Source: an uncultured bacterium
GTDB lineage: Bacteria; Patescibacteriota; Saccharimonadia; Saccharimonadales; Saccharimonadaceae
DNA length: 64,000 nt
NCBI GenBank assembly: GCA_902761145.1
Contig: CACWJA010000002.1
Location: forward strand, 62,001-126,000
Reading direction: 5' to 3'
Part shown: in pieces, positions 34,696-44,107 of the stretch
Layout: every line of letters begins with the position of its first letter
Numbering within the stretch: position 1 is the first letter of the stretch
Notes under the pieces: model-generated
What the model was told of the DNA's origin: nothing
Seen by the model: only the letters and a program-made list of their open reading frames with translations
The model's database searches: none
Translations under genes and position numbers: made by a program

Positions 34696-35379
34696 TCAGC
34701 AAAACAACGACGTGATAATAAGAAGTACAGTAGCAGTAAAGGCCGCAGAATCTATACGATCTAGATAGCCGCCATGCCCCTCGGTACCGCCCACAAGGAC
34801 TTCTAGCTTTTCGAAGAATTTGTTCTTGATGAGGATTTCATTGGAATCTTTGACATGGAACTGACGCTTGAGATAGCTCTCGAACAAGTCGCCCATTAGA
34901 GCTAGTGGGCTACATAGCAGGTAGATATAATCTGTACGACCAAGCGCGGCGATAAGGATAGCTAACAAGCCAGTGGCGACAGCTAGGCCAAGAATAGTAC
35001 CCTCCCAGGTCTTGTTCTTGGAGATTTTAGGAAAAGGGCGGTGACGTTTGACCCACTTACCACCGAATCGCTTGCCACAAAGATATGCAAAAACATCGTA
35101 CCCACATACACCAAATATAATATACCAAATCCGGACGACATCAATCTGTGCGATGAATATTGAGCTATATACTAGGAACATTATTTCGAAGATGGCTAGT
35201 ATGACATTCTTAAAATGAGCGGTTTTTTTGAAGAAGCTAATAAGCTCGATACCTGAGACTATAGCAAATAAACCAAACAAAATCTTGAACGGAACAGCAT
35301 TGAAAGTATACATGGCTATAATTGCTACGAAGAACAGTGCAAATCCGCAAATAACTCTAACACGGAAATTTTTATCCAT
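34696..35379 (-). CDS. cdsA: Phosphatidate cytidylyltransferase
   Basis: 227 residues, six to seven transmembrane helices. The C-terminal signature is present: SPLALMGDLFESYLKRQFHV and the closing GHGGYLDRIDSAAF (family S..GD..eS..KR..g.KD....pGHGG.lDR.Ds). It makes CDP-diacylglycerol from phosphatidate and CTP, the substrate for PgsA encoded convergently next door. Start ATG 35379 lies 6 nt after TGATATAAT on the minus strand. Confidence 0.93.
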   Translation of the reverse strand: MDKNFRVRVICGFALFFVAIIAMYTFNAVPFKILFGLFAIVSGIELISFFKKTAHFKNVILAIFEIMFLVYSSIFIAQIDVVRIWYIIFGVCGYDVFAYLCGKRFGGKWVKRHRPFPKISKNKTWEGTILGLAVATGLLAILIAALGRTDYIYLLCSPLALMGDLFESYLKRQFHVKDSNEILIKNKFFEKLEVLVGGTEGHGGYLDRIDSAAFTATVLLIITSLFC

Positions 35380-35421
35380 ATCCTCATTATATCACACCTT
35401 ACTCATGTTATAATATATATT

Positions 35422-36402
35422 ATGTATGACAAATTCAGCAGTTTTATAGCAGACAGAAAGTCCATTTGTGTTATCCAGGCGGAAAATCCAGACGGGGATT
35501 CTTTGGGCAGTGCATTGGCGTTGGATTATTTGCTAAAAGATATAGATATATCACTATATTGTCCTGTAGACATCCCAAAATATTTGCGATATTTTGAAGA
35601 TTGGTCTAGGGTAACAAATGATTTCGACTATAAAGCGGATGGATACATTATAGTAGATACTGCGGCGGAAGTTTTACTTTCTAAGTTACTTGAGGAAGCC
35701 GCCATTAAAAACAGGCTTTACAATGCTCCTGTCCTGGTAATAGACCATCACGAAACTCCAGACGATCTGGACTTTCCGCATGAGAGTATTATTGAAGTTT
35801 GGCCGGCCTGTGCTGACTTAATTTACAAAATAGCCGTAGATCAAAAAATAAAAATAGAAAAGAATTCTGCTGAAGCGCTATTTCAGGGTATTTTGTCAGA
35901 CACACTGGGGTTAACTAGCTCATCCGTTACGGCAGAAACTTTTGAGACGGCAGCAGCTTTGACTAAGCTGGGCGCAAATATTAGCGAGCTAGAGGATCGT
36001 CGTCGTGAATATATGAAAAAATCGCCCAGAATACTATCGTATAAGGCAGAATTAATTAATCGCATCGAATATTCATTAGACGGTGCTCTTGCCACGGTGC
36101 ATATACCATGGGACGACATAAAAGAGTACTCAGATGAATATAATCCAAATGTACTGATCCTTGAGGAGATGCGCATGGTGGAGGGAGTAAAAGTTGCGGT
36201 AGCTATTAAAACCTATCCAGATGGGAAAGTAACTGGTAAAATCCGTACTACTTTTGGAATGCCCGTAGCAGAGAAGATCGCTGGGTATTTTGGTGGTGGT
36301 GGCCACCCATACGCAGCTGGCTTTCGCACCTACGATACGACTTACGACAATATTGTAAGAGATCTAGTGAAGATAGTTCCGGAATTGGAGGAAAATGAGT
36401 AG
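35422..36402 (+). CDS. DHH-family phosphoesterase (NrnA/RecJ-like)
   Basis: 326 residues. DHH motifs: AENPDGDSLGSALALDYLL (I), GYIIVDTAAEV (II) and VLVIDHHETPDD (III). The C-terminal DHHA1 domain ends with YFGGGGHPYAAGF. Likely a nanoRNase or cyclic-dinucleotide/pAp phosphatase; which one cannot be told. ATG 35422 lies 7 nt after TGTTATAAT. Its stop overlaps the next start (ATGAGTAG), so it heads a three-gene operon ending with cysS. Confidence 0.9.
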   Translation: MYDKFSSFIADRKSICVIQAENPDGDSLGSALALDYLLKDIDISLYCPVDIPKYLRYFEDWSRVTNDFDYKADGYIIVDTAAEVLLSKLLEEAAIKNRLYNAPVLVIDHHETPDDLDFPHESIIEVWPACADLIYKIAVDQKIKIEKNSAEALFQGILSDTLGLTSSSVTAETFETAAALTKLGANISELEDRRREYMKKSPRILSYKAELINRIEYSLDGALATVHIPWDDIKEYSDEYNPNVLILEEMRMVEGVKVAVAIKTYPDGKVTGKIRTTFGMPVAEKIAGYFGGGGHPYAAGFRTYDTTYDNIVRDLVKIVPELEENE

Positions 36403-37141
36403 TTCGTCACCTAAGAAACTTTGCCTGGCAAAAGCCCATGATTATTGCGCTACCAAAAGCCCTAGGCTTACTGTTATTTTTATACACGGAATAGCAGCAG
36501 ATTCATCTAGCTTCGATGGAGCGTTAAATTACCTAGAAAACTTGCCGACGCTTAAAGACGTTAGGTTTGTAGCATATGATTTGCTGGGCTCTGGAAAATC
36601 ATCTTGTGACGACCAGGAATTAAATTATGATTTCGAAGAACAAATTGCGGCTTTACATAATTCTATAAGTGAGCTGAATGCCACTACGCCACTGGTGCTG
36701 GTGGGACATTCAATGGGGACATTCATTGTAACACGCTATGCCGATACATATAAGGGCGCTATTAAACATTTAGTGCTAATATCAGCGCCAATTTATACAG
36801 AAGATGATTTAAATAACCCCGCTTTTGATGTAGCAATAAAAATGTTTCGAGATGCTGTTAGTATAAAGAACCGCGATGTACTAGAAACAAAGGCTTTTAA
36901 TAATTCGATCAAAAATATCGTAATGAATAAAGAAAACTACGCGAAATTGGCGAATATACAAACAGACGCTACATTGATATACGGAGATATGGATAAATTC
37001 ATTTCAGTGTTGAATTATCCAAAGATGCTGAAGAAAAATCCCGATCACCTTGTTGCAATAAGAACCGTTGGACATCATGGCGTATCACGTGAGAAATACG
37101 TACAACTAGCCAAAGTACTGAAGGAGCTAATTGATGCTTAG
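36395..37141 (+). CDS. Alpha/beta-hydrolase
   Basis: 248 residues. The oxyanion region is VIFIHGIAADSSSFDG; the nucleophile Ser lies in LVGHSMGTF (about residue 107), the acid in LIYGDMDKF and the His in TVGHHGVSREK. A cytoplasmic esterase/lipase-type enzyme with unknown substrate. Overlaps both neighbours (ATGAGTAG upstream, ATGCTTAG downstream), so it is translationally coupled in the DHH-cysS operon. Confidence 0.88.
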   Translation: MSSSSPKKLCLAKAHDYCATKSPRLTVIFIHGIAADSSSFDGALNYLENLPTLKDVRFVAYDLLGSGKSSCDDQELNYDFEEQIAALHNSISELNATTPLVLVGHSMGTFIVTRYADTYKGAIKHLVLISAPIYTEDDLNNPAFDVAIKMFRDAVSIKNRDVLETKAFNNSIKNIVMNKENYAKLANIQTDATLIYGDMDKFISVLNYPKMLKKNPDHLVAIRTVGHHGVSREKYVQLAKVLKELIDA

Positions 37142-38483
37142 GCTTTATAATACCGCTACACGCAAAACTGAATCATTTAAACCGCTCGGCGATGAAGTAA
37201 AGATATATACTTGTGGCCCTACTGTATATAACTATCCGCATATAGGTAACTACGCAGCATATACGTATTGGGACTTACTTGTACGTACGCTCAAGGCCAA
37301 TAATTATAGGGTAAAGCGCGTTCTGAACTTGACAGACGTAGGGCATTTGACATCAGACGGGGATGACGGGGAAGATAAGCTGGAGAAAGGTGCGGCGCGC
37401 GAAGGAAAAAGCGTATATGAGATTGCTGATTATTATATAAATGTGTATATGGACAATTATTCCAAAATGGAGTTTTTGCCAGCGGACATAGTGGCACGCG
37501 CTACTGATTATATAGACGCCGACATGCGCTCCGTAGACGAAATGACGAGTCACGGATATACTTACGAGACTACTGACGGTGTATATTTTGATACGTCTAA
37601 ATTTCCAGAATATGCTGACTTTGCCAAAATAGATTTATCTGGGCTGCAGGCTGGAGCACGCGTTGGTTTTAACGCCGAGAAGCGCAATGTGTCTGATTTT
37701 GCAGTATGGAAATTCATACAGCCAGGAGAGAAACATGCGATGCGATGGGACTACCTAGGCAGACCTGGGTACCCAGGCTGGCATCTGGAATGTTCTACTA
37801 TAATACATGAGATTTTGGGCGAACCGATAGATATACATACTGGTGGAGTAGATCATATTCCAGTGCATCATACCAACGAGATAGCACAGACCTATGCCAT
37901 GACTGGCAAAAAATTAGCTAAGTATTGGCTTCATTGTGACTTTATCACTATAGATAGACAAAAGATCTCTAAGTCGCTAGGGAATACATACACACTAGAC
38001 GATCTAGCCGATAAAGGCTTCTCGGCAATGGATTATAAGATGTGGTTATTGTCTGGCCATTACCAGGGCACAAGGAATTTTACATTTGATAGCCTACTTG
38101 CTGCCAAAAATCGCCGGCAGAATTGGCGCAACCGAATAGCAGAATGCTATCAGCGTGAAATGGATGGCGATGATGGTGTGTTTGAAAAAATACTGGACGC
38201 CGTAAATAATAATCTCAATTCCGCGGAGGCTTTTGCCATCATAGATAATTCTAGGCTTAGCTTAAATGATTGGGAAAAAGTTGACGAATTATTTGGTCTA
38301 AGATTAATTGTTGACACGCCAAAGATATCAGAAAAACAATACGCGCTAGTAAAGGAGCGTGATGTAGCGCGTGCGGCAAAAGATTTTGCAAAATCAGATA
38401 AAATTCGTGATGAATTACTCTCCCAAGGGATAGTAATCAACGACACTCCTAATGGTGGTGTTTGGCAGTATAGTGCGTGGTGA
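37134..38483 (+). CDS. cysS: Cysteinyl-tRNA synthetase
   Basis: 449 residues, the normal length. YTCGPTVYNYPHIGNYAAY carries a zinc Cys and the HIGH-type motif; HLECSTI and HTGGVDHIPVHHTNE give the other zinc ligands; KISKSLGNTYTLDDL is the KMSKS loop. It charges tRNA-Cys. Start ATG 37134 overlaps the hydrolase stop. Convergent with tgt, 15 nt apart, with no clear terminator. Confidence 0.97.
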   Translation: MLRLYNTATRKTESFKPLGDEVKIYTCGPTVYNYPHIGNYAAYTYWDLLVRTLKANNYRVKRVLNLTDVGHLTSDGDDGEDKLEKGAAREGKSVYEIADYYINVYMDNYSKMEFLPADIVARATDYIDADMRSVDEMTSHGYTYETTDGVYFDTSKFPEYADFAKIDLSGLQAGARVGFNAEKRNVSDFAVWKFIQPGEKHAMRWDYLGRPGYPGWHLECSTIIHEILGEPIDIHTGGVDHIPVHHTNEIAQTYAMTGKKLAKYWLHCDFITIDRQKISKSLGNTYTLDDLADKGFSAMDYKMWLLSGHYQGTRNFTFDSLLAAKNRRQNWRNRIAECYQREMDGDDGVFEKILDAVNNNLNSAEAFAIIDNSRLSLNDWEKVDELFGLRLIVDTPKISEKQYALVKERDVARAAKDFAKSDKIRDELLSQGIVINDTPNGGVWQYSAW

Positions 38484-38498
38484 TCTACATTAATCTAA

Positions 38499-39620
38499 TT
38501 AGTTATGATAATAGCGGGAGAGGAAAGTATTACGATAGTCAACGAAGCTATCTTTTAGAAGCTCTGTACGAATTGCATCCACGACTGATACTATAAAATG
38601 CTCATTATGAATACTGGCGAGAATCTTAGCGGTAATTTCGTCGGTTTTGAAGAGGTGATGAAGGTATGCTTTGTTGTAATTTTTACAACATTCACAATTA
38701 CATTCTGACGTTAGCGGAGTAAAATCATGCTTGTATTTGGCATTTTTGATATTGATGCGACCGTCAAGAGTATATAGAGAACCGTTACGCGCCATACGTG
38801 TGGGGCCGACACAGTCGAAAGTGTCGCAGCCATATTCTGCGCCAACAAACAAATCTAATGGTTCTTGCCCCATGCCAAGGAGATGTCGCGGCTTATTCTC
38901 TGGCAAGACATTATTTACAGTCTGCAACATCTCAGCCATGCCGTCAGCAGTAAATACACCGCCGATGCCAAAGCCATCTGGTTTTTTGGACGCACAGTAG
39001 CGAGCAGATTCGGCACGAAGGTCGTTGAAAGTGCCACCCTGGACTATAGCGTAGAGGTACTGCTCAGGAGATTTTTTGGCGTGTGCCTCAGCAGCAAGTT
39101 TACTATTTTCTACTACGCAGCGGTCTAGCCAGGCGTGAGTGCGCTCCATAGCCAACTTCATATCCTCGTATTTTTCGGATTTGGTTAGATGGTCGAACGC
39201 CATATGAATATCTGCGCCGATAGCCCACTGAGCTTGCATACTGGATTCTGGCGTCATTTCTAGCATGGCTCCGTCGATGTGAGATTTAAACTTTACGCCA
39301 TGCTCAGTGATTTTGACGTTTGGCAATGAAAAAATCTGGAAGCCACCAGAGTCTGTAAATGTAGGGCCATACCAGCTGCAAAATTTGGCTAGACCACCGG
39401 CTTCCTGGATAAGTTCTACTCCAGGACGAAGCACTAGATGATAGGTATTTGCTAGAATAGATTGGCTACCTAGTGCGCGCATTTGCTCCATAGTGAGGGC
39501 TTTGACTGTAGCACGCGTAGCGGCACCTATAAATGCTGGTGTCTTGATATCGCCATGTGGTGTATGAATAGTGCCGACACGCGCCAGCCCAACACGCTTT
39601 TCTATATCGAATTTTAACAT
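38499..39620 (-). CDS. tgt: Queuine/preQ1 tRNA-guanine transglycosylase
   Basis: 373 residues. FTDSGGFQIFSL (active-site Asp region), AIVQGGTFNDLRAES, GIGGVFTADGM, and the zinc site CNCECCKNYNKAYLHHLF are all present. It swaps G34 for preQ1 in GUN-anticodon tRNAs. Its start overlaps the end of queA, so the two are coupled. Confidence 0.97.
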   Translation of the reverse strand: MLKFDIEKRVGLARVGTIHTPHGDIKTPAFIGAATRATVKALTMEQMRALGSQSILANTYHLVLRPGVELIQEAGGLAKFCSWYGPTFTDSGGFQIFSLPNVKITEHGVKFKSHIDGAMLEMTPESSMQAQWAIGADIHMAFDHLTKSEKYEDMKLAMERTHAWLDRCVVENSKLAAEAHAKKSPEQYLYAIVQGGTFNDLRAESARYCASKKPDGFGIGGVFTADGMAEMLQTVNNVLPENKPRHLLGMGQEPLDLFVGAEYGCDTFDCVGPTRMARNGSLYTLDGRINIKNAKYKHDFTPLTSECNCECCKNYNKAYLHHLFKTDEITAKILASIHNEHFIVSVVDAIRTELLKDSFVDYRNTFLSRYYHN

Positions 39621-40618
39621 ATAAACATCGAATCTCCGTAGCTTAGGAAATTGTACTTTTCATCGATAGCATGTTGGTATGCGGTTTTTAGGTGGTCCCA
39701 ACCGGCAAAAGCACTTGCCAGCATTAATACCGTAGATTTTGGTGCATGAAAATTAGTAACCAAGGCATCTATAACTGCAAAATCAAAGCCTGGATAGATA
39801 AATATATCATCTTCACCGGTAGTTTCGCCAGTCTTGCCATAGTATTCTAACGTGCGCGCTACAGTGGTGCCTAAGGCTACCACGCGGTGGTTCGTAGACT
39901 TGGCCACATTAATGGCCTCTAGAGTTTCCTCCGGTATATGAAACCATTCTGAGTGCATTTTGTGCTCTTCAATATTGTCCGAGCGAATAGGGAGAAATGT
40001 GCCCAGGCCAACATGAAGGGTAAGATATTTTATAATTACACCTTTTTGACGTAGCCTATCGAGCAAATCATCTGTCATATTGAGACTAGCGGTAGGAGCA
40101 GCGGCGGAGCCCATATTTTTGGCCCATACAGTCTGATAACGCTGCTTATCTGACTCTTCTGCGTCTCGGTGTAAATAAGGAGGTAAGGGAACTGTGCCGT
40201 ATTTTTCGGCTAGCTCTGCCAATGGTGTAGATGACTCTACCTCAGCAATGCCACCACCTAGGATTTTTGCGATTGTTACTTTTTCATGAGAATCATCAAC
40301 AGTAAGTATGTCTCCATCGTGCAGTTTGCCACGATACATCGCACGTTGTGGCTCTAAGCCATGTTTTTCTAGCACGACTAGTTCACGCGGGCGGCCATCG
40401 GGAAGCTTGCAGAATACACGAGACTGCATTACTCGTGTGTCATTGAGTACTAAAACATCGTCTGGATTTAGAAACTCATCTAAGTTACGATAATAGCTAT
40501 CTTGCAAAGCACCGGTATGACGATCTAGCACTAGCAATCTGGTAGACCCACGTTCTTTTGGTGGGTATTTTGCTATCCTTTCCTCTGGCAAATTATAGTT
40601 ATAGTCTGAGACTAACAT
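39614..40618 (-). CDS. queA: S-adenosylmethionine:tRNA ribosyltransferase-isomerase
   Basis: 334 residues with NLPEERIAKYPPKERGSTRL, VLNDTRVMQSR, LTLHVGLGTFLPIR and VTNFHAPKSTVLMLASAF, all typical of QueA. It adds the epoxycyclopentane ring to preQ1-tRNA. ATG 40618 lies 6 nt after TGCTATAAT on the minus strand. Forms an operon with tgt; queH is close by on the same strand. Confidence 0.97.
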   Translation of the reverse strand: MLVSDYNYNLPEERIAKYPPKERGSTRLLVLDRHTGALQDSYYRNLDEFLNPDDVLVLNDTRVMQSRVFCKLPDGRPRELVVLEKHGLEPQRAMYRGKLHDGDILTVDDSHEKVTIAKILGGGIAEVESSTPLAELAEKYGTVPLPPYLHRDAEESDKQRYQTVWAKNMGSAAAPTASLNMTDDLLDRLRQKGVIIKYLTLHVGLGTFLPIRSDNIEEHKMHSEWFHIPEETLEAINVAKSTNHRVVALGTTVARTLEYYGKTGETTGEDDIFIYPGFDFAVIDALVTNFHAPKSTVLMLASAFAGWDHLKTAYQHAIDEKYNFLSYGDSMFIC

Positions 40619-40707
40619 ATATATATTATAGCATAAAATAAGCTTATAGGACAGTTTGCTCTATAATATAAATAGAGTGTTTTTTAAACCAACGTGTTTA
40701 CAATTGC

Positions 40708-40736
40708 TTGACTATTTTTAATAAATATGGTAAAAT
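40708..40736 (+). promoter_or_regulatory. Promoter of 110-aa membrane protein
   Basis: TTGACT (40708-40713), 17-nt spacer, TAAAAT (40731-40736). Confidence 0.75.
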
Positions 40737-40843
40737 TAGTATGATAGCCCGAGTTTTGATTATCACATTTATGGATATGGTCGCGTACATGTTATATATA
40801 TGTGGTGCATCGGAGTACTTTAAACTGAAGGAGTGGTCTTGCA

Positions 40844-41176
40844 ATGAAAAACCGTGGACTGATTACTATAAACGTAGCCATTATCGTGTTGCTCGTCATC
40901 GAGCTAGCGCTTATAGCGTGCGATTTGATGCTATTGGCAGTATTTATGTCCATAACTGTAGCTATAATCTCCGTGGTTATTTTCGTACTCAATCGTGGCG
41001 GTGAGAGCGCAATAGCTGCGGTAGCCAACGTTGGCTATGCTCTTGCAATTACGATAGGCGGAATTATCTATTTGTTATGGCACGATGAGGCGATTGTTTT
41101 AGGCTTCATAATTGGTGGTATGTCCCTAATCGCACAGATTTTTTTAACTGTTGCACGACAGCAGGGCAGACTCTAA
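40844..41176 (+). CDS. Small membrane protein, 110 aa
   Basis: ATG 40844 follows GAAGGAGTGG. Four hydrophobic segments (about 8-26, 29-48, 60-80 and 84-103) cover nearly the whole protein; a short basic loop (NRGGES) sits in the middle. No family recognised. A stand-alone unit with a full promoter and a strong hairpin terminator, like the small genes around the ribosomal cluster. Confidence 0.68.
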   Translation: MKNRGLITINVAIIVLLVIELALIACDLMLLAVFMSITVAIISVVIFVLNRGGESAIAAVANVGYALAITIGGIIYLLWHDEAIVLGFIIGGMSLIAQIFLTVARQQGRL

Positions 41177-41189
41177 CACTCATTATCAT

Positions 41190-41216
41190 ACCCGGCATGC
41201 GCGATGCCGGGTCTTT
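41190..41216. terminator. Terminator between the 110-aa gene and queH
   Basis: ACCCGGCAT-GCGCG-ATGCCGGGT followed by CTTTGTT; may serve both convergent genes. Confidence 0.8.
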
Positions 41217-41226
41217 GTTATAAAAA

Positions 41227-41784
41227 CTAGGCCTCCATATCACGTAAAATCTGCTTAGAATAGCGTTCTTCTTCGCTGAATATACATCCGCAATATTTTT
41301 GCATATACATGCCTAATTTTCGCGCTTCAGTTTGGCCTTCCCGAAAACCTACGCGAAAATCGCGGTAGAGAAATTCTACACCTGAGAGCCTGGCTAAGTC
41401 TTCACATACTTGTTTTAGCTCCTCATGCTTTTGGTACGGAGACACCAAAAGTGTGGTAGTAAAGGCTTCGTAGCCTTTTTTTGCCGCATATCGTACGGTT
41501 TCCGTGAGGCGTTTTTTATAACAGTAGTTTGTACAGCGGTTTGGGATGTCACTCACAACATTCTTACAAAATTCATCTAGGCCATAATCTTCTATAAAGA
41601 CACTGCTTATATCGATATTTTTACAGTAATCTTTCAGGCAATCACGACGAGTCTTGTATTCTATATACGGATGAATATTTGGATTGTACCAAAAAACTGT
41701 AGGCTCTATACCTTCTGATCGCAAACTTTTGATGCAATATACACTACACGGCGCACAACAAGTGTGCATTAATACTTTTTTCAT
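41227..41784 (-). CDS. queH: Epoxyqueuosine reductase QueH
   Basis: 185 residues. LMHTCCAPCSVYCI gives the paired cysteines, PNIHPYIEYKTRRD the central block, RCTNYCYKKRL more cysteines, TTLLVSPYQKHEEL a conserved loop, and MYMQKYCGCIFSEEERY the C-terminal Cys pair typical of the QueH (DUF208) family. It reduces epoxyqueuosine to queuosine in tRNA, the last step after Tgt and QueA encoded just upstream. Confidence 0.93.
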   Translation of the reverse strand: MKKVLMHTCCAPCSVYCIKSLRSEGIEPTVFWYNPNIHPYIEYKTRRDCLKDYCKNIDISSVFIEDYGLDEFCKNVVSDIPNRCTNYCYKKRLTETVRYAAKKGYEAFTTTLLVSPYQKHEELKQVCEDLARLSGVEFLYRDFRVGFREGQTEARKLGMYMQKYCGCIFSEEERYSKQILRDMEA

Positions 41785-41883
41785 TATTATAACCTCGACG
41801 CATTAAACTATAGTTTAAAAATAGAAATTATTCTACATAATTATAACATTTATGTTACAATTAATCTATAAAAGAGGAGGCGT

Positions 41884-42990
41884 ATGGCAAAAAAGATCGA
41901 AACAGATTTGCGTACATTTGTTAAATTTTGGTTGGTGCCAATCGGTATACTTGTCGTATTATTTTTGATAGACAAGGCTATTGTTGGGCTGGTAATTATC
42001 GGTATATCTATTTTCTTGGCGCTAGCGTTAAAGCCTTTAGTACATAAGGTAAATAACTTTTTCACCAGACATTTTGGCAGAGACAAAAAACATCAAAAAT
42101 TATCTGCAGTGTTCGCCTATTTAATAGTAGTATTAGTGATTGGAGCGATTATTTCCATAGTAGGTCCAGTAGTGGTAAATGAGACCGCAAGATTTATCCA
42201 ACACTTTCCGGAAACTTTTGAAACCACGCTTGGGGGCTGGGATGGCGTCAATAGCTTCGGCAGGAGTATTGGCATAGGCAACTTGGAGGGTGAAATAACT
42301 AACGCGGTTTCCGGGCTGTCTAACGATATGCTAAGTGTCCTTGGCAATAATCTAATATCTAGTGTAAGTGGAGTCGCGGATATTATTATGAAAATAGTAT
42401 TAATTCTCGTGTTGACATTACTGTTCCTATTGGAGGGGCCAAATATGGTAAATACCTTCTGGAAAGGTATAAGTGGGGAAGATAAAGAGAACAAGTCCGT
42501 AAGTGTTGCTAAGCGGATAGTTAGTAAGATGGCTAATGTCGTATCTATTTATGTGTCACGGCAGGTAGTAGTGGCGATAACAGACGGGTGTGCTGCTGCA
42601 GTGATGGTGCTTGTACTGTCCTTGATATTTGGGTTCTCACAATCGTTAGCTTTGCCGATGGGAATGATCACAATGACATTCTACCTAATACCGATGTTTG
42701 GCCAATTTATAGGTGGGACACTCGTAACCTTGATTCTATTATTCTCAAATCCTGTAGCAGGCCTAACTTTTGCTATCATATATATAGTTTATTCTCAAAT
42801 AGAGAACAACGTTATTTCTCCTAAGATACAGGGTGATGCACTCAAATTGAAGCCTCTACTAATACTGTGTGCAGTAACTATAGGCATGTATATGTTTGGA
42901 TTGCTTGGGGCAATTATTGCTATACCTATAGCAGGGTGTATACGCGTACTAGTAGAAGAATATCCTAATATTAAGGCTCTTCGGGATTAA
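41884..42990 (+). CDS. AI-2E family transporter
   Basis: 368 residues, seven to eight transmembrane helices. The C-terminal core LPMGMITMTFYLIPMFGQFIG and the YSQIENNVISPKIQGDALKL block are typical of the AI-2E/UPF0118 permease family. Substrate unknown; the family name does not prove autoinducer transport. Start ATG 41884 follows AGAGGAGGCGT. First gene of an envelope operon: the next gene starts 1 nt after its stop codon. Confidence 0.9.
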   Translation: MAKKIETDLRTFVKFWLVPIGILVVLFLIDKAIVGLVIIGISIFLALALKPLVHKVNNFFTRHFGRDKKHQKLSAVFAYLIVVLVIGAIISIVGPVVVNETARFIQHFPETFETTLGGWDGVNSFGRSIGIGNLEGEITNAVSGLSNDMLSVLGNNLISSVSGVADIIMKIVLILVLTLLFLLEGPNMVNTFWKGISGEDKENKSVSVAKRIVSKMANVVSIYVSRQVVVAITDGCAAAVMVLVLSLIFGFSQSLALPMGMITMTFYLIPMFGQFIGGTLVTLILLFSNPVAGLTFAIIYIVYSQIENNVISPKIQGDALKLKPLLILCAVTIGMYMFGLLGAIIAIPIAGCIRVLVEEYPNIKALRD

Positions 42991-42991
42991 A

Positions 42992-44107
42992 ATGTCAGAC
43001 TTGCCACCGTCAAAGGAAAAACAAAAAGTTTTGCAGAAAAAGTTTTTTCGGCGTCCTCTTTTGATAATAGTGTTTATTCTGATAAATGTTGTTGTGATAG
43101 CAGCGACTGCTGCATCGGAATTCGGAAATTCTAAAAATGCAGCGGAACTATCGGAAGTTAAGATTAATTGGTGGCTACTAATACCTGCTACTCTATGCTT
43201 TGTGGTGGCGCTGATGTTAGAAGTCGGCAAATACACCTTAATGATGAAGGAGGTGTCTCGCGGCAGGAAAGATTTTGACATTAAGCATGCACGAAAAATT
43301 GCAAGGCGCACAGTGATACTCGGTAAATATTATGACAACATCACGCCTGCGGCTATCGGTGGTCAACCTTTCCAGATTTATTATATGCATAAAAACGGTA
43401 ATCTACCGAGCGGATTTGCTACTACTATACCAATAATTGGCATGATCTCCGGGCAAATTGGCTTCATGATAATAGCTGTTTTGTGTTTTTTGTTTGGGAG
43501 CCTAAGCATTGACAATGCGGCGCTTATAGCCACAGCGTGTTTTGGACTGTTGTTTTATTCTTTTTGGCCAATATCTGTGATGTTGGCGACTTTTTTACCG
43601 AAGGCTATGGCGGAATTCATTAAGGCTGGAGTAAAGTTGCTAGCTAAAATGCACATTGTCAAAGACCGTGACAAAGTAATACAAAAGACTGAGCACGAAG
43701 TGAACGAATATGCGAAATCTGTAAGACTTATACTGAAAACACGAGGACTATTTGCCAAGACTATTGCGATGTCGATAGGATTTAACGCCTTGGTATCTAT
43801 GATACCTTTTTTCGTATTGACAGCTTTTGGCGGAGAAGTAGATTTCTTACCGTGTTTTGTAACTACCGTAGCTATTACAAGTGCTGTGTATTTTGTGCCT
43901 ACGCCAGGCAACGCTGGTGCGGCCGAAGGAACGTTCTTCGTAGTATTTTCTGCATTGTCTGAGGGGTATGTCTTCTGGGCAATGCTCGTATGGAGGCTAT
44001 TCTCTTATTACATATATATAATAATGGGGCCGATTACTTACTATAGTATGCATCGAGAAAAGATTAAGGAGAAAAAACATAGTGAAAAAAAGAAGCAGGA
44101 CACTTAA
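42992..44107 (+). CDS. LPG synthase/flippase-like integral membrane protein
   Basis: 371 residues, about eight transmembrane helices, resembling the lysylphosphatidylglycerol synthase transmembrane region (UPF0104). Diagnostic parts are YYDNITPAAIGGQPFQIYYM and VYFVPTPGNAGAAEGTFFVVF. The MprF synthase domain is absent, so this is the flippase-like half only. Probably moves or modifies a lipid in the membrane. Its 3' end overlaps the carboxypeptidase gene by 26 nt. Confidence 0.85.
   Translation: MSDLPPSKEKQKVLQKKFFRRPLLIIVFILINVVVIAATAASEFGNSKNAAELSEVKINWWLLIPATLCFVVALMLEVGKYTLMMKEVSRGRKDFDIKHARKIARRTVILGKYYDNITPAAIGGQPFQIYYMHKNGNLPSGFATTIPIIGMISGQIGFMIIAVLCFLFGSLSIDNAALIATACFGLLFYSFWPISVMLATFLPKAMAEFIKAGVKLLAKMHIVKDRDKVIQKTEHEVNEYAKSVRLILKTRGLFAKTIAMSIGFNALVSMIPFFVLTAFGGEVDFLPCFVTTVAITSAVYFVPTPGNAGAAEGTFFVVFSALSEGYVFWAMLVWRLFSYYIYIIMGPITYYSMHREKIKEKKHSEKKKQDT

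Noticed and set aside
40708-41004. 98-aa frame from 40708
   Set aside because: It starts in the -35 box and overlaps the 110-aa membrane protein, which has a clear Shine-Dalgarno sequence.
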